Assembly: GCA_003452395.1 (NCBI GenBank)
Contig: DMOI01000041.1
Location: 1 to 64,000 of the forward strand
Source of the DNA: Clostridiales bacterium
Lineage (GTDB): Bacteria; Bacillota; Clostridia; Lachnospirales; UBA12420
Length of the DNA stretch: 64,000 bases
Reading direction: 5' to 3'
In this document: positions 53,620 through 63,028 of the stretch, piece after piece
Layout of the letters: the number at the start of each line of letters is the position of its first letter
Numbering within the stretch: the stretch's first letter is position 1
Notes under the pieces: generated by a model
Seen by the model: the letters and a program-made list of their open reading frames with translations, nothing else
Databases searched by the model: none
Told to the model about the DNA's origin: nothing
Program-made: the position numbers and the translations under genes

Positions 53620-53996
53620 TGTTAGTTTTAATTTTAGTTTTAACGAACACGCAGGGATGTCCCGGCGCTCAGTACTTTTGAGCGGAAAGGGCAGACCGTC
53701 AACCTTACTCTCACCAAAAATAAATTAATCTTTTTTCCTAATCCGCAAACTGTTTGAGTAAGTGCAGCGAATGCGTAACGAACGAGTTCTTGCGGCTATC
53801 CCCCCAAGGATGGGGGGTTAGGGGGCTGAGTTTTTTTGTTACTTTTTTTTGAAAAAAAGTAATTAAGTTTTAAGTAATTAAATTTTAAACTTTTTAAGTC
53901 TTTAAATTTTGAAATTTTTAAGTCTTTAAGTTTTTAATTATTACCCAATTAAGTTATTAAATCTTTTATCATTCAATAAAAAACGGAGGTTTTCAC
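53620..53996. repeat. 386-bp spacer between T-box terminator and tyrS, made of repeats
   Basis: Holds a GC-rich fragment (53650-53700; GGCGCTCAGTA recurs at 56025-56035), then the C/G-rich palindrome and T-rich/A-rich tail (about 53798-53863) identical in part to 27720-27792, then AT-rich near-repeats of AAGTCTTTAAATTTT type. No gene seen. It makes the tyrS leader unusually long. Confidence 0.65.
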
Positions 53997-55208
53997 ATGA
54001 ACGCATTTGATATTCTAAAAGAAAGAGGCTTCATAGCCCAATGTAGCAACGAACAAGAAATAAGAGAAAGTTTCGAAAAAGGTCAAGTCACAATGTACTG
54101 TGGTTACGACGCAACAGCCGACAGCCTAACAGCTGGCCATTTCCTAACCCTAATGGCACTAAGCCACCTACAAAAAGCCGGGCACAGACCCATAATTCTA
54201 ATAGGTGGAGGCACAACAATGATAGGTGACCCATCCGGCAAAACAGACATGCGAAAGATGCTAACCATAGAAGACATAAACTACAATGCAGAATGTTTCA
54301 AAAAACAAATGGCTAGATTCATGGACTTTTCAGACGGTAAGGTTATTATGGATAACAATGCCAATTGGCTCCTTGGTCTTGAATACCTTCCATTCCTCCG
54401 AGATATTGCAGTTCATTTTTCTGTAAATAGAATGCTATCTGCAGAATGTTACAAATCTCGCTTAGAAGAAGGCTTAACATTATTTGAATTCAACTATATG
54501 GTTATGCAATCATACGACTTCCTAGAGCTATACAAACGCTACAATTGCACGCTTCAGGTAGGTGGCGACGACCAATGGTCAAACATGCTTGGTGGTATAG
54601 ACCTAATCCGCAAAAAAGAACGTGCGAGTGCTAACGTTATGACATTCACCCTGCTCACTACTAGCGAAGGCAAAAAAATGGGTAAAACAGAAAAAGGAGC
54701 ACTATGGCTTGACCCTGCTAAAACAACTCCTTACGAATTCTACCAATACTGGAGAAACGTAGAGGATGTTAATGTAGAAAAATGCCTAGGACTGCTCACA
54801 TATCTACCAATGGATGAGGTTAGAAAACTCGGAGAACTCAAAGATGCAAAAATAAATAAAGCAAAAGAAATCTTAGCATTTGAAGTTACCAAAATAGTCC
54901 ACGGTGAGGCAGAAGCACAAAAAGCACAAGAAGCCGCCAAAGCTTTATTTAGCGCTGGTGGAGACATGAGTAACGTACCTAGCTTTGAACTCGAAAAAGA
55001 CGATGTAGATATTTTATCACTTATGGTTACAACCAAACTTGCACCTTCACGTGCCGAAGCAAGACGTTTAGTAGAACAAGGTGGTGTTATAATCGGAGGA
55101 GAAAAAATTGACAATACAAATTACATAGTGACTAAAGATGCCTTTAAAAATAATGAACTTATTATACAAAAAGGAAAGAAAACATTTTTAAAATTAGTAA
55201 TAAAATAA
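53997..55208 (+). CDS. tyrS: Tyrosyl-tRNA synthetase
   Basis: 403 residues. Class I catalytic domain with [17 protein letters not shown] (HIGH equivalent AGHF), [23 protein letters not shown], and KKMGKTEKG (KMSKS equivalent), then a C-terminal S4 RNA-binding domain (about 335-400). Charges tRNA-Tyr. Regulated by the upstream tyrosine T-box. Start preceded by CGGAGGTTTTCAC. Coding strand codon use differs slightly (more C-ending codons in the first third) but the gene is intact. Confidence 0.97.
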   Translation: MNAFDILKERGFIAQCSNEQEIRESFEKGQVTMYCGYDATADSLTAGHFLTLMALSHLQKAGHRPIILIGGGTTMIGDPSGKTDMRKMLTIEDINYNAECFKKQMARFMDFSDGKVIMDNNANWLLGLEYLPFLRDIAVHFSVNRMLSAECYKSRLEEGLTLFEFNYMVMQSYDFLELYKRYNCTLQVGGDDQWSNMLGGIDLIRKKERASANVMTFTLLTTSEGKKMGKTEKGALWLDPAKTTPYEFYQYWRNVEDVNVEKCLGLLTYLPMDEVRKLGELKDAKINKAKEILAFEVTKIVHGEAEAQKAQEAAKALFSAGGDMSNVPSFELEKDDVDILSLMVTTKLAPSRAEARRLVEQGGVIIGGEKIDNTNYIVTKDAFKNNELIIQKGKKTFLKLVIK

Positions 55209-55228
55209 GCCCTTGTGGGCTTTTTTTA
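55206..55228 (+). terminator. Terminator of tyrS
   Basis: AAGCCC-TTGT-GGGCTT followed by T7, overlapping the stop codon. Confidence 0.9.
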
Positions 55229-55231
55229 TTG

Positions 55232-55960
55232 TCAACTTATTGACTGTTCCATTATATCATCGTATGCCACCTCATTCACTAAAGGTAATATTACTGCCTT
55301 TTCCGGTAAAGGTGATAAACCTGCTTTTTTTGCTAAAGTCGCTAAAACTTTAGGGTTTAAAGTTCCGAGAATTTTCTCTAACAACTCCATGTATTTCCTA
55401 TCTACTACTCTATCCCGCATTGAATGATATTTTACTTTTTTCCCATTATTATTGAAAATTAATTCAACTGCATATCCAGAGTTTTCATTACCTTCTATCG
55501 TTATTGAATTATTTTGTTTGAATTTTTTATCTTCTTCTTTATCTATTGATACTTCCTCACTACTTAATAATATCATTTGTTTTTCTTCCCATAAATGAAA
55601 TTGGCTATTACGTTTTACAGAATGAATACTATAATCTATTTCAACTTTATGATTACTCATACCCATAAAACATATATAATCTTCACTTATAGTCTTACCA
55701 ACTTTATCTTTTTTAACATTAGCAGCTTTTAAAATTATTCCATTTTGTGAATTTGTTTCTTTGTATCCTTTATCTTCACTTGCAGCTGGTTGAGGTATAT
55801 CATATTCTGTTGGAATTCCATTTTCCATTTCCCTTGCAGTCTTAAGGCTAAAACTAAATTTCCCAAGTTCCATTTCTATATAATCATTTAAACCTTCTTT
55901 TTCCTTTATACTTTCTTCTACAACATCGTCTACTTGCATTATGTACGTTCCAAAATTCAC
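55232..55960 (-). CDS. Hypothetical protein
   Basis: Up to 242 residues, no known family. Acidic N-terminus, a middle with beta-strand character (KVEIDYSIHSVKRNSQFHLW) and a helical C-terminus that ends with a hydrophobic LNPKVLATLAKKAGLSPLPEK segment. No signal peptide. The start is unclear: GTG at 55960 lacks a good ribosome site; ATG at 55939 is possible. Convergent with tyrS. Confidence 0.65.
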   Translation of the reverse strand: MNFGTYIMQVDDVVEESIKEKEGLNDYIEMELGKFSFSLKTAREMENGIPTEYDIPQPAASEDKGYKETNSQNGIILKAANVKKDKVGKTISEDYICFMGMSNHKVEIDYSIHSVKRNSQFHLWEEKQMILLSSEEVSIDKEEDKKFKQNNSITIEGNENSGYAVELIFNNNGKKVKYHSMRDRVVDRKYMELLEKILGTLNPKVLATLAKKAGLSPLPEKAVILPLVNEVAYDDIMEQSIS

Positions 55961-56054
55961 CCTGCTTTTTTAATAATTTATTCAATATATCTCACCTAGT
56001 TTTAGCCATTAACAGGTATATGATGGCGCTCAGTATCTTTGAAATGAACGTCGT

Positions 56055-57353
56055 CTAATCCTTAAATATCCCACTCATAATTTCCAGTGTTTCAAATAAA
56101 GTAAAGTTCTCCTCAACCCGTTGTGTCAAAAATTCATTCGCCTTCCCTATTTTAGCTATTGCATAATCTATCTCCTTATTACTCCCTTTTACGTATGCCC
56201 CTATATTTATCAAATCTTCTGCCTCTTTATATATGGCCATTATTTTCTTTATATTATTCGAAAGTTCCTTCTGCTCAGGAGTAACTACATCTGACATAAC
56301 CCTCGATATACTTTGCAGTATGTCTATTGATGGATAATGGTTTTTGTGCGCAAGTGACCTTGACAAAACAATATGTCCGTCCAGTATACTCCTCGCAGTA
56401 TCTGATACTGGTTCCGACATGTCATCCCCCTCTACAAGCACAGTATATATACCTGTAATCGAGCCCTTATCTGAGTTACCCGCTCTCTCTAGTAACTTAG
56501 GCATGGTAGTAAACACCGATGGGGTGTATCCCTTACTAACTGGAGGCTCACCTACTGCAAGCCCTACCTCTCTCTGTGCCATAGAAAATCTCGTGAGAGA
56601 GTCCAGCATTAGTGCGACATCTTTCCCTTGTCCCCTAAAATGCTCTGCTATACTAGTTGCCACATATGCCGCCTTGAGTCTGATAAGCGATGGCTGATCT
56701 GATGTTGCCACAACTACAACCGAGCGTTTAAGCCCTTCTTCTTGTAAATCCTTTTCTATAAATTCCCTTACTTCACGACCTCTCTCACCTATAAGTGCAA
56801 TAACGTTAACATCTGCTACCGCGTTTCTAGCTATCATACCCAAAAGAGTACTCTTACCTACCCCGCTTCCTGCAAATATACCTATCCTTTGTCCTTTACC
56901 GACTGTAAGCATTCCGTCAATGGCTTTAACACCTAATTCAAGCGGCTTTGTTATCCTATTTCTTTTAAGTGGTGTCGGACAATCATTGAGTACACTACAT
57001 TGCACTTCGTGACTTATATCACCTAAATCATCAATAGGTCTTCCCAGCCCATCAAGTACACGTCCTAATATATTGTCGCATATATTAATTTTAAATATTT
57101 CACCTGTAGCTTCTACTAAATTTCCAGGTCCAACACCCTGCATATCACCAAGTGGCATAAGCAACAAGTTTTTGCTTTTAAAACCAACAACCTCTGCTAA
57201 TATATGTTTTTCCTCTGTGTATATTTTACACACCTCACCCATAGTAGCTTGTGGTCCAGTTGACTCTATTGTAAGCCCCACTATTTGCGAGACTTTACCA
57301 TAATATTTTACATGATCTTTATCTATAACACGTTCATACTTTTCAAAATCCAT
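56055..57353 (-). CDS. fliI: FliI-family flagellar export ATPase
   Basis: 432 residues. Walker A AGSGVGKST (161-169), GERGREVREFIE, Walker B ALMLDSLTRF, and SKGYTPSVFTTMPKLLERAGN, typical for FliI/YscN type-III secretion ATPases and distinct from F1-beta. It drives export of flagellar parts with FliH and FliJ. Odd: it stands alone here, with no other flagellar gene in 64 kb; the neighbours are an unknown gene and a transglutaminase-like gene. The nucleotide-binding core is intact. Confidence 0.92.
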   Translation of the reverse strand: MDFEKYERVIDKDHVKYYGKVSQIVGLTIESTGPQATMGEVCKIYTEEKHILAEVVGFKSKNLLLMPLGDMQGVGPGNLVEATGEIFKINICDNILGRVLDGLGRPIDDLGDISHEVQCSVLNDCPTPLKRNRITKPLELGVKAIDGMLTVGKGQRIGIFAGSGVGKSTLLGMIARNAVADVNVIALIGERGREVREFIEKDLQEEGLKRSVVVVATSDQPSLIRLKAAYVATSIAEHFRGQGKDVALMLDSLTRFSMAQREVGLAVGEPPVSKGYTPSVFTTMPKLLERAGNSDKGSITGIYTVLVEGDDMSEPVSDTARSILDGHIVLSRSLAHKNHYPSIDILQSISRVMSDVVTPEQKELSNNIKKIMAIYKEAEDLINIGAYVKGSNKEIDYAIAKIGKANEFLTQRVEENFTLFETLEIMSGIFKD

Positions 57354-57428
57354 ATTTATTCACCTCTCAAATCAATACCCTATCATAAATTAGTGTACCT
57401 TAACTCTTCATTGTTTTATTCTATCCTA

Positions 57429-57467
57429 TAAGCAAAAAAATTGCAACCATTTAGTTGCAACTTTTTA
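57429..57467 (-). terminator. Terminator of the transglutaminase-like gene
   Basis: Minus strand GTTGCAAC-TAAATG-GTTGCAAT followed by TTTTTTTGC, about 25 bases after the stop at 57491. Confidence 0.8.
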
Positions 57468-57490
57468 CTATTCTATCTTAAACCACTCTT

Positions 57491-58291
57491 CTAATATTCT
57501 TTATCAGTTGTATAGTTTGATGCGCTCTTTTTAAATGTATAGCTTCTGTCATGTTGTTCTTTGTATGCATCATATGTTGTATCTACTATAACCCATTTAC
57601 CATTTATATAAACTTCATTCCAAGCATGATATACATCTGTTACCTTTGAGTATCCTTTAATAAGTTTTGCTTTTACATCAACACTTCTTAACATTGCTGC
57701 ATATAATGATGAGTAATCATAACAAATACCTTTTTCATCTTTTAATACTTCATCTATGTCTGGTACATAATTTGAACTTATTGTTTTAATTTTTTTGCTA
57801 TCATATTTTATGTTTTTTACTATGTATTTGTATATTGCTTTTGCTTTTTCTTCATCATTATCTGCATCTTTTGTTAACTTTTTAGCTAGCTTTACTGCTG
57901 CACTATCTTCATCGTATTTTATATTTTGTACTGATTTAGTATATATACTTTCTTCATCTTCTATTTGCACATTAATTGTATCTTCAAATACCCTTCTATA
58001 TTTTGTTCCATATACATTTTCATAAACTACTAATGTATATTCACCATCTCCCATTTGTAAAGAAAATTCTTCATATCTATCTGTGTTTTTCAAACTATAA
58101 TAATCCTTTTTTGAATCCTTTTCTATCATAAATTTAGCTTTGTCTACATCTTCATTTTCATACAAAACTTTTACTATTCCTTCATCTGCATCCGTAGTAT
58201 CAACTTCAACTGTTCTTTCGGAATATGCTATAGTTGTAAAAGCTATCATAAACACAAGAATAGCAACTAGTGAACCAACTTTTTTAAACAT
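57491..58291 (-). CDS. Secreted transglutaminase-like (cysteine protease fold) protein under c-di-GMP riboswitch control
   Basis: 266 residues. Signal peptide about 1-24, a beta-rich domain (25-115) and a transglutaminase core with the triad C190 (GICYDYSSLY), H222 (YHAWNEV) and D237 (VIVDTTYDA). May crosslink or cleave surface proteins. The start is ATG at 58291, 9 bp after AAGGAG; an ATG at 58300 touches that site. A c-di-GMP-I riboswitch lies directly upstream, ending next to the ribosome site. This resembles c-di-GMP control of adhesion or cell-surface turnover, by inference. Confidence 0.87.
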   Translation of the reverse strand: MFKKVGSLVAILVFMIAFTTIAYSERTVEVDTTDADEGIVKVLYENEDVDKAKFMIEKDSKKDYYSLKNTDRYEEFSLQMGDGEYTLVVYENVYGTKYRRVFEDTINVQIEDEESIYTKSVQNIKYDEDSAAVKLAKKLTKDADNDEEKAKAIYKYIVKNIKYDSKKIKTISSNYVPDIDEVLKDEKGICYDYSSLYAAMLRSVDVKAKLIKGYSKVTDVYHAWNEVYINGKWVIVDTTYDAYKEQHDRSYTFKKSASNYTTDKEY

Positions 58292-58304
58292 ACCAACCAT
58301 CTCC

Positions 58305-58390
58305 TTCGATAACTGGCTACCACCTGCTTATGCAGAAGGCCCTTTAGTTTTGCGTCCTTATCTTTCGATAAGTTTGCCATTTTCGGGTGA
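58305..58390 (-). ncRNA. c-di-GMP-I (GEMM) riboswitch
   Basis: Minus strand contains GGCAAAC, CGAAAG tetraloop, GGACGCAAAACT, GGGCC and GGTAGCCAG in the order and spacing of the GEMM-I aptamer; the second hairpin is CTGCATAAGCAG. The 3' end runs into GAAGGAG of the downstream gene without a terminator, suggesting translational control. The segment between 58390 and the promoter holds nothing recognised. Confidence 0.93.
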
Positions 58391-58499
58391 AAAGTTAAGT
58401 TTAGTTTGTTTTGTCAAGCTAAATCTAGCTTATCACTCATTACTTTACTTTTTCCTGTATTAAATTGTACTTGATATTTTTTATCTTCCTTACACATAT

Positions 58500-58528
58500 A
58501 TAATACCATATTTTTACACTTTTTGCAA
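58500..58528 (-). promoter_or_regulatory. Putative promoter of the riboswitch transcript
   Basis: Minus strand TTGCAA, 17-bp spacer, TATTAT, about 105 bp before the aptamer. Confidence 0.5.
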
Positions 58529-58572
58529 TAGATTTTGTTAATATTTATGTAATATTTTGTTGATTTTTGCAA

Positions 58573-58595
58573 ATAAAAAAAGGCTAATGCCCTTT
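58573..58595 (-). terminator. Terminator of the nuclease gene
   Basis: Minus strand AAAGGGC-ATTA-GCCTTTT with T7, immediately after the stop at 58597. Confidence 0.75.
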
Positions 58596-58596
58596 C

Positions 58597-59124
58597 CTAT
58601 CTTGCTTCTTTCTCTAATTCCTCAAGAACCTCTGCAAACTCCGTATCTGGTGGATACGCCTTAGCTTTAGCAAATCCCTTTATCACCAACATAGCATTAA
58701 ACATCCTATCCCTTATTTCATCTTTCGAGTAATTATTTGGTACACCTATCCAAACGTACCTAAGGAGTCGCCCATATTTATCTGTCTCAGATATATCTTT
58801 AGTGAGCCATATTTCTCTTCCAACATATAATATTTGCTTAGTATAGTTCGTAGCGTCTTGTCCAAGATTTTCACCTTCTTTTTCAGCATTAATCATTTCT
58901 GGTGTATCCACTCCTATTAGCCTTACTTTATATGTTTTATTATTAATCTGTACTTTTATAGTATCTCCATCCACAATATATATTACCTTTGCTTTAGTTA
59001 TCTCTGTAGTATACGTTTTATTAAATATCTCATAAATTAAGCCTTTTTCTGTAATACCTACCTTTATCAAAGCTGCAAATACTAAAATAATAACTATTAT
59101 TCCATATAATATGGCTCTTTTCAT
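58597..59124 (-). CDS. Thermonuclease-like (SNase family) nuclease
   Basis: 175 residues. Membrane anchor or signal peptide at about 6-24, then an SNase/TNase domain with VIYIVDGDTIKVQ (catalytic Asp), VRLIGVDTPE (Arg, Asp) and the YGRLLRYVW segment. Extracellular or membrane-tethered nuclease with Ca-dependent chemistry in relatives. 15 bp after the DUF188 gene, so likely cotranscribed. Start ATG follows GTGGGATTT. Confidence 0.9.
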   Translation of the reverse strand: MKRAILYGIIVIILVFAALIKVGITEKGLIYEIFNKTYTTEITKAKVIYIVDGDTIKVQINNKTYKVRLIGVDTPEMINAEKEGENLGQDATNYTKQILYVGREIWLTKDISETDKYGRLLRYVWIGVPNNYSKDEIRDRMFNAMLVIKGFAKAKAYPPDTEFAEVLEELEKEAR

Positions 59125-59139
59125 ATATAAAATCCCACC

Positions 59140-59574
59140 TTATGCATCTCTACAAAGCTTTCTAAATATACTCTCAAACCTTTCATCATCCGATTTCTTT
59201 CTTTTTTTATGCTTCGAACAAGTCCTACCAGTTTGTCTACTCTTTCTTGCCATCTCTCTTTCAAATAGTAAACTGTCTATGTTTTCATTTGTAAATATCA
59301 GTCCATTTTGATTTATGACATATGCACGTTTAGAAAGTGCTATCGTAGCCACACCATAATCTTGCGTTACTACAATATCTTTATTTTCTATCCTGTTTAC
59401 TAGTGCCATATCAACTGAGTCTTTACCTTTATCTACTGTGATAATCTCCGCATAGTCATCATATAAAATATGACTCGTATCAATAAGCATGATAACTTTT
59501 ATCTCAAACTCTTTTGCTACCTTTATTATTTCGTCCTTAACTGGACAAGCATCAGCATCTACTAATATTTTCAT
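59140..59574 (-). CDS. DUF188 (YaiI/YqxD family) protein
   Basis: 144 residues. MKILVDADACPVKDEII and VVTQDYGVATIAL are diagnostic for the YaiI/YqxD family, a PIN-like predicted nuclease. Asp residues D7, D9 form the metal site. The role is unknown. Lies between the SpoIID-like gene and the nuclease gene, all on one strand. Start has AGGAGAAAGC upstream. Confidence 0.92.
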   Translation of the reverse strand: MKILVDADACPVKDEIIKVAKEFEIKVIMLIDTSHILYDDYAEIITVDKGKDSVDMALVNRIENKDIVVTQDYGVATIALSKRAYVINQNGLIFTNENIDSLLFEREMARKSRQTGRTCSKHKKRKKSDDERFESIFRKLCRDA

Positions 59575-59588
59575 TGCTTTCTCCTCTA

Positions 59589-61193
59589 TTAATCAACCTT
59601 AAACACATTTGTCCCTGTATAGTAAAATCTCAGTATTTCATCATATTTAAAGCCTTCTTCGGCCATACCTTTCGCTCCGTATTGGCTCATGCCTACTGCG
59701 TGCCCCCAACCAGAACCACGCAATACAAACTTATCATCTGACAAATTTGTAGTTTGAGTAGTCAGTTTTTTTGAGTTTTCCGAGCCCTTTATTACTAATG
59801 TACCCGTACTTGAATCAATCTTCTTGACACTACCATCTACTCCACGAACATACGTGCCAGCAAATATATTTTTATTATTCGCACTTTCACTTCCTTTTAT
59901 ATAAACAGTACTCGAACCTATATCACTTGACTTTATTACATCAAAATCTCTACTTTTTAGTATGCTTCCTAATATAGGTTTGAAGAAGGTTCTTATACTC
60001 TCTTTTTGCAAAGTATGTGTCCCGCTTGTACCAACAATAGTAAAATCTAAAACTCTACCTGACACTTCAGATTTTTTTACTTTTAAATCCACTATATCAC
60101 CAATATATTTTCCTAAACTTAATAAAGTAGTATTTATATCATTTTTGCTAATAGTTACCTCCCAATTACTATGGCTATTAGTCTTTTCATAAATATCTTT
60201 TACTGCTTTTAAATACGCTACCGTATTTGTCCATACATTTTGAGAGTCCTCCGTATATCCACCACTACTTGAAAAATAAAATGTACTTGCTAACTTTCCA
60301 TCATATAAAAGTACCTCACCTGTAGTTTCATTTACCGCTCTACGTGCATTTTCACTCTCGATACTATAGCCCTTATATGCCTGATCATTTGTCGTATCAG
60401 ATATATTATAATACTTATATTTTTTATTATTTATAATCAGTATCACGTAGTTTTTAATTGCAATTGTTTGAGCCTTTAGTGCCTCTATATGCCACGAAGG
60501 ACCCATTTCTGCGCAAACAACTCCATATAAATACTCATTAAATAAAACTGTATTTACTGCTGTCATCTTACCACTATCTACTCTCACAAACTGAATATAA
60601 CCCTTATACTTCCTAGTTATAAGACTTATCAATCTATCTCGTGTAGTAAAACAAACGTATCCATCACTATTTTCAAAGATTATTTTGTCATTACTGTCTT
60701 TCGATACTATATAGTTTCGTGTTAGCGTTGCAACAACGGTTTTTAGTTTTAATTCTGGATATGTTTTTGCAAGTGAAATCATCCCGCTATTCATTTCAGA
60801 TTGGCTTGCATACTCTCCCAAATATATCTCCCACATACCATCAGAAACGTATGCTACACATTTACTCACTCCACCAATTTCTAAAGCACCTAACGCACTT
60901 TTTGCGTCAGCATATGTAAAATATTCTTTATCAATACCTACGTAAAATTTATAATCTGCATACATACTAAATCCACTATTTGAACTCATACTAAAAAGCT
61001 CTGTAAACTTATCGCCATCTAGATTACCTGCTACAATCTCTTTCGAGCCTATATCAATCTTATTAAGCTCTTTATAATAAGACTCAAGCCCCACTCTAAT
61101 CATATCTGGCATTTGTATATCAAGTGCAAATACTGTATGTACGAATAACACCATAAATAATATACTTGTAACTATGTACTTTAGCTGTTTCAT
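59589..61193 (-). CDS. SpoIID/LytB domain protein with SPOR-like domain
   Basis: 534 residues. Signal peptide (1-23), an SPOR-like region (about 80-155; FYVGIDKEYFTYADAKSAL), then the SpoIID catalytic domain: LYGVVCAEMGPSWHIEALKAQTIA, FYFSSSGGYTEDSQNVW, and GSGWGHAVGMSQYGAKGMA. SpoIID-family proteins are lytic transglycosylases that act on denuded glycans; SpoIID itself acts during engulfment. Relatives are also called LytB amidase enhancers. Start is ATG at 61193 behind GGGAGATG; ATG at 61202 touches the ribosome site. 14 bp before DUF188. Confidence 0.9.
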   Translation of the reverse strand: MKQLKYIVTSILFMVLFVHTVFALDIQMPDMIRVGLESYYKELNKIDIGSKEIVAGNLDGDKFTELFSMSSNSGFSMYADYKFYVGIDKEYFTYADAKSALGALEIGGVSKCVAYVSDGMWEIYLGEYASQSEMNSGMISLAKTYPELKLKTVVATLTRNYIVSKDSNDKIIFENSDGYVCFTTRDRLISLITRKYKGYIQFVRVDSGKMTAVNTVLFNEYLYGVVCAEMGPSWHIEALKAQTIAIKNYVILIINNKKYKYYNISDTTNDQAYKGYSIESENARRAVNETTGEVLLYDGKLASTFYFSSSGGYTEDSQNVWTNTVAYLKAVKDIYEKTNSHSNWEVTISKNDINTTLLSLGKYIGDIVDLKVKKSEVSGRVLDFTIVGTSGTHTLQKESIRTFFKPILGSILKSRDFDVIKSSDIGSSTVYIKGSESANNKNIFAGTYVRGVDGSVKKIDSSTGTLVIKGSENSKKLTTQTTNLSDDKFVLRGSGWGHAVGMSQYGAKGMAEEGFKYDEILRFYYTGTNVFKVD

Positions 61194-61315
61194 AATATTC
61201 ATCTCCCATACCTAATCTTTGTTCTCATTTTACCACACTTTTTGCTTTTTTTCATTATAATTATATAAAAAAATAATTTTTCCAAGTTGGTACTGGTTTT
61301 ACTGCAGATTAATAC

Positions 61316-61342
61316 ATAAAAAGAGCAGACTCTCTTTTTTAG
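61316..61342 (-). terminator. Terminator of lysS
   Basis: Minus strand AAAAGAGAG-TCTG-CTCTTTTTAT, about 100 bases after the stop at 61437. A larger imperfect stem (AGAGCAGAC/GTCTACTCT) encloses it. Confidence 0.7.
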
Positions 61343-61436
61343 ATCGTCTACTCTTTGGTTTACACTTGATATTGTTACATTTTATCTGTATTTTAAATAC
61401 CATTTCAAAATTCAGCTTTTTCTATAATGTAAATAC

Positions 61437-62918
61437 TTATTTTTGCTCATCATCATCATTTATAGGTCTCATTACCGGAAACAACACACAATCCCTTATA
61501 TTGTCAGCATTAGTAAGTATTTGAACTATCCTATCTATTCCCATACCCCATCCTGAAATAGGTGGCATACCATATTCCATTGCTTCTATATATTCTTTAT
61601 CCATCACCATTGCATCTTCGTCTCCATTAGCATTTAGTTTTGATTGTTCTTCAAGTCTTTTCTCCTGTTCTATCGGTTCAACCAACTCTGAGTATGCATT
61701 AACTACTTCAGCTCCATTTATAATAAGCTGAAATCTATCAGTAATATTAGGATTTTCATCATTTGCTCTTGCGAGTGGTGACAAATCTATTGGGTGCTCA
61801 GTCAAAAATGTAGGATTTATTATTTTGGGTCTACTTACTTTTTTATATAGCACATCAATTAAATTACCAAAACCTAAAACATTTATACTCGTTTCCGAAT
61901 CTAATTCTATTTTTTTATCAGCTATTTTTTTTCTTAATTCATCTGCTGTTTTACATTCATTTATATCTATACCACAATCTTTTAAAATTATTTCTCTAAA
62001 TGTAACTATTTCCCATTCTTTATCAAAATTAATTATTTTATCATCAATTGTTATCTCATACTTTCCAAACAAATCATATATTACCTTTTTCATCATATCT
62101 TTTATTAAAATCATATTGTCCTTATAATTATAATATGCACAATAACATTCTAGCATCGTAAAGTCTTGTAAATGTACTGGACTTATACCTTCATTTCTAA
62201 AACATCTTGCAAATTCAAATACCCTAGTAAATCCACCAACAATCGCTCTCTTTAAATACGTTTCCGGAGCAATTCTCAGATATACATCTATATCTAATGC
62301 ATTATGATGAGATATAAAAGGCTTTGCTAATGCGCCTGCCGGTTTATTAATTAATGTAGGCGTTTCAATTTCTAAATACCTATTTTCCTCTAAGTAATTT
62401 CTTATTTTACTAATAAACTTAGACTTGAAAATAAATCTATTTTTTGATTCGTCATTCATAATTAAATCTAAATATCTATTTCTATAGCATAACTCTTTAT
62501 CTGACAATCCATGCCATTTTTCTGGTAATGTTTTCAAGCTTTTCCCCAAAAATGTAAACTCACTAACTCTAACTGTCTTTTCACCTGTCTGCGTTGTAAA
62601 CATTTCACCTTTTACACCTACAAAATCACCTATATCAACATAGTTCATAAAAAATTCATATTTTTCATCTCCAAGTACATCCTTTTTAAAAGCAACTTGC
62701 AGTTTCCCTTTTATATCTTTAATCATTGCAAAAGTAAGCTTCCCCATTTTCCTCATAAAAACAATTCTTCCCGCAATACTTATGTTACTTTCACCATCAT
62801 TTAATGACTGTGCATCTTCGAGTTCATGAGTAACCTCATATCTTTCTGGATACGCATTTACATGGTTTTTGATTTCTTCTAATTTATTTCTTTTAATTAT
62901 CTCTTGTTCCGAATACAT
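61437..62918 (-). CDS. lysS: Lysyl-tRNA synthetase (class II)
   Basis: 493 residues. N-terminal OB-fold anticodon-binding domain (about 30-160), then class II catalytic domain with motif 1, motif 2 FEFARCFRNEGISPVHLQDF, and motif 3 GWGMGIDRIVQIL. Charges tRNA-Lys. The open frame starts earlier, at 62969, but AAAGGAG is 8 bp upstream of ATG at 62918. Several insertions are shorter than in the E. coli enzyme; it ends with DDDEQK. No T-box is visible upstream. Confidence 0.96.
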   Translation of the reverse strand: MYSEQEIIKRNKLEEIKNHVNAYPERYEVTHELEDAQSLNDGESNISIAGRIVFMRKMGKLTFAMIKDIKGKLQVAFKKDVLGDEKYEFFMNYVDIGDFVGVKGEMFTTQTGEKTVRVSEFTFLGKSLKTLPEKWHGLSDKELCYRNRYLDLIMNDESKNRFIFKSKFISKIRNYLEENRYLEIETPTLINKPAGALAKPFISHHNALDIDVYLRIAPETYLKRAIVGGFTRVFEFARCFRNEGISPVHLQDFTMLECYCAYYNYKDNMILIKDMMKKVIYDLFGKYEITIDDKIINFDKEWEIVTFREIILKDCGIDINECKTADELRKKIADKKIELDSETSINVLGFGNLIDVLYKKVSRPKIINPTFLTEHPIDLSPLARANDENPNITDRFQLIINGAEVVNAYSELVEPIEQEKRLEEQSKLNANGDEDAMVMDKEYIEAMEYGMPPISGWGMGIDRIVQILTNADNIRDCVLFPVMRPINDDDEQK

Positions 62919-63028
62919 TAAACCAACTCCTTTTTTAACTATTATAAATGCTTTTACCAAATTAGTCAATATTTTGTTAGTTAATTTTTATATATATAAG
63001 AATTGTACTATAATACAAAAAGTCCCTC

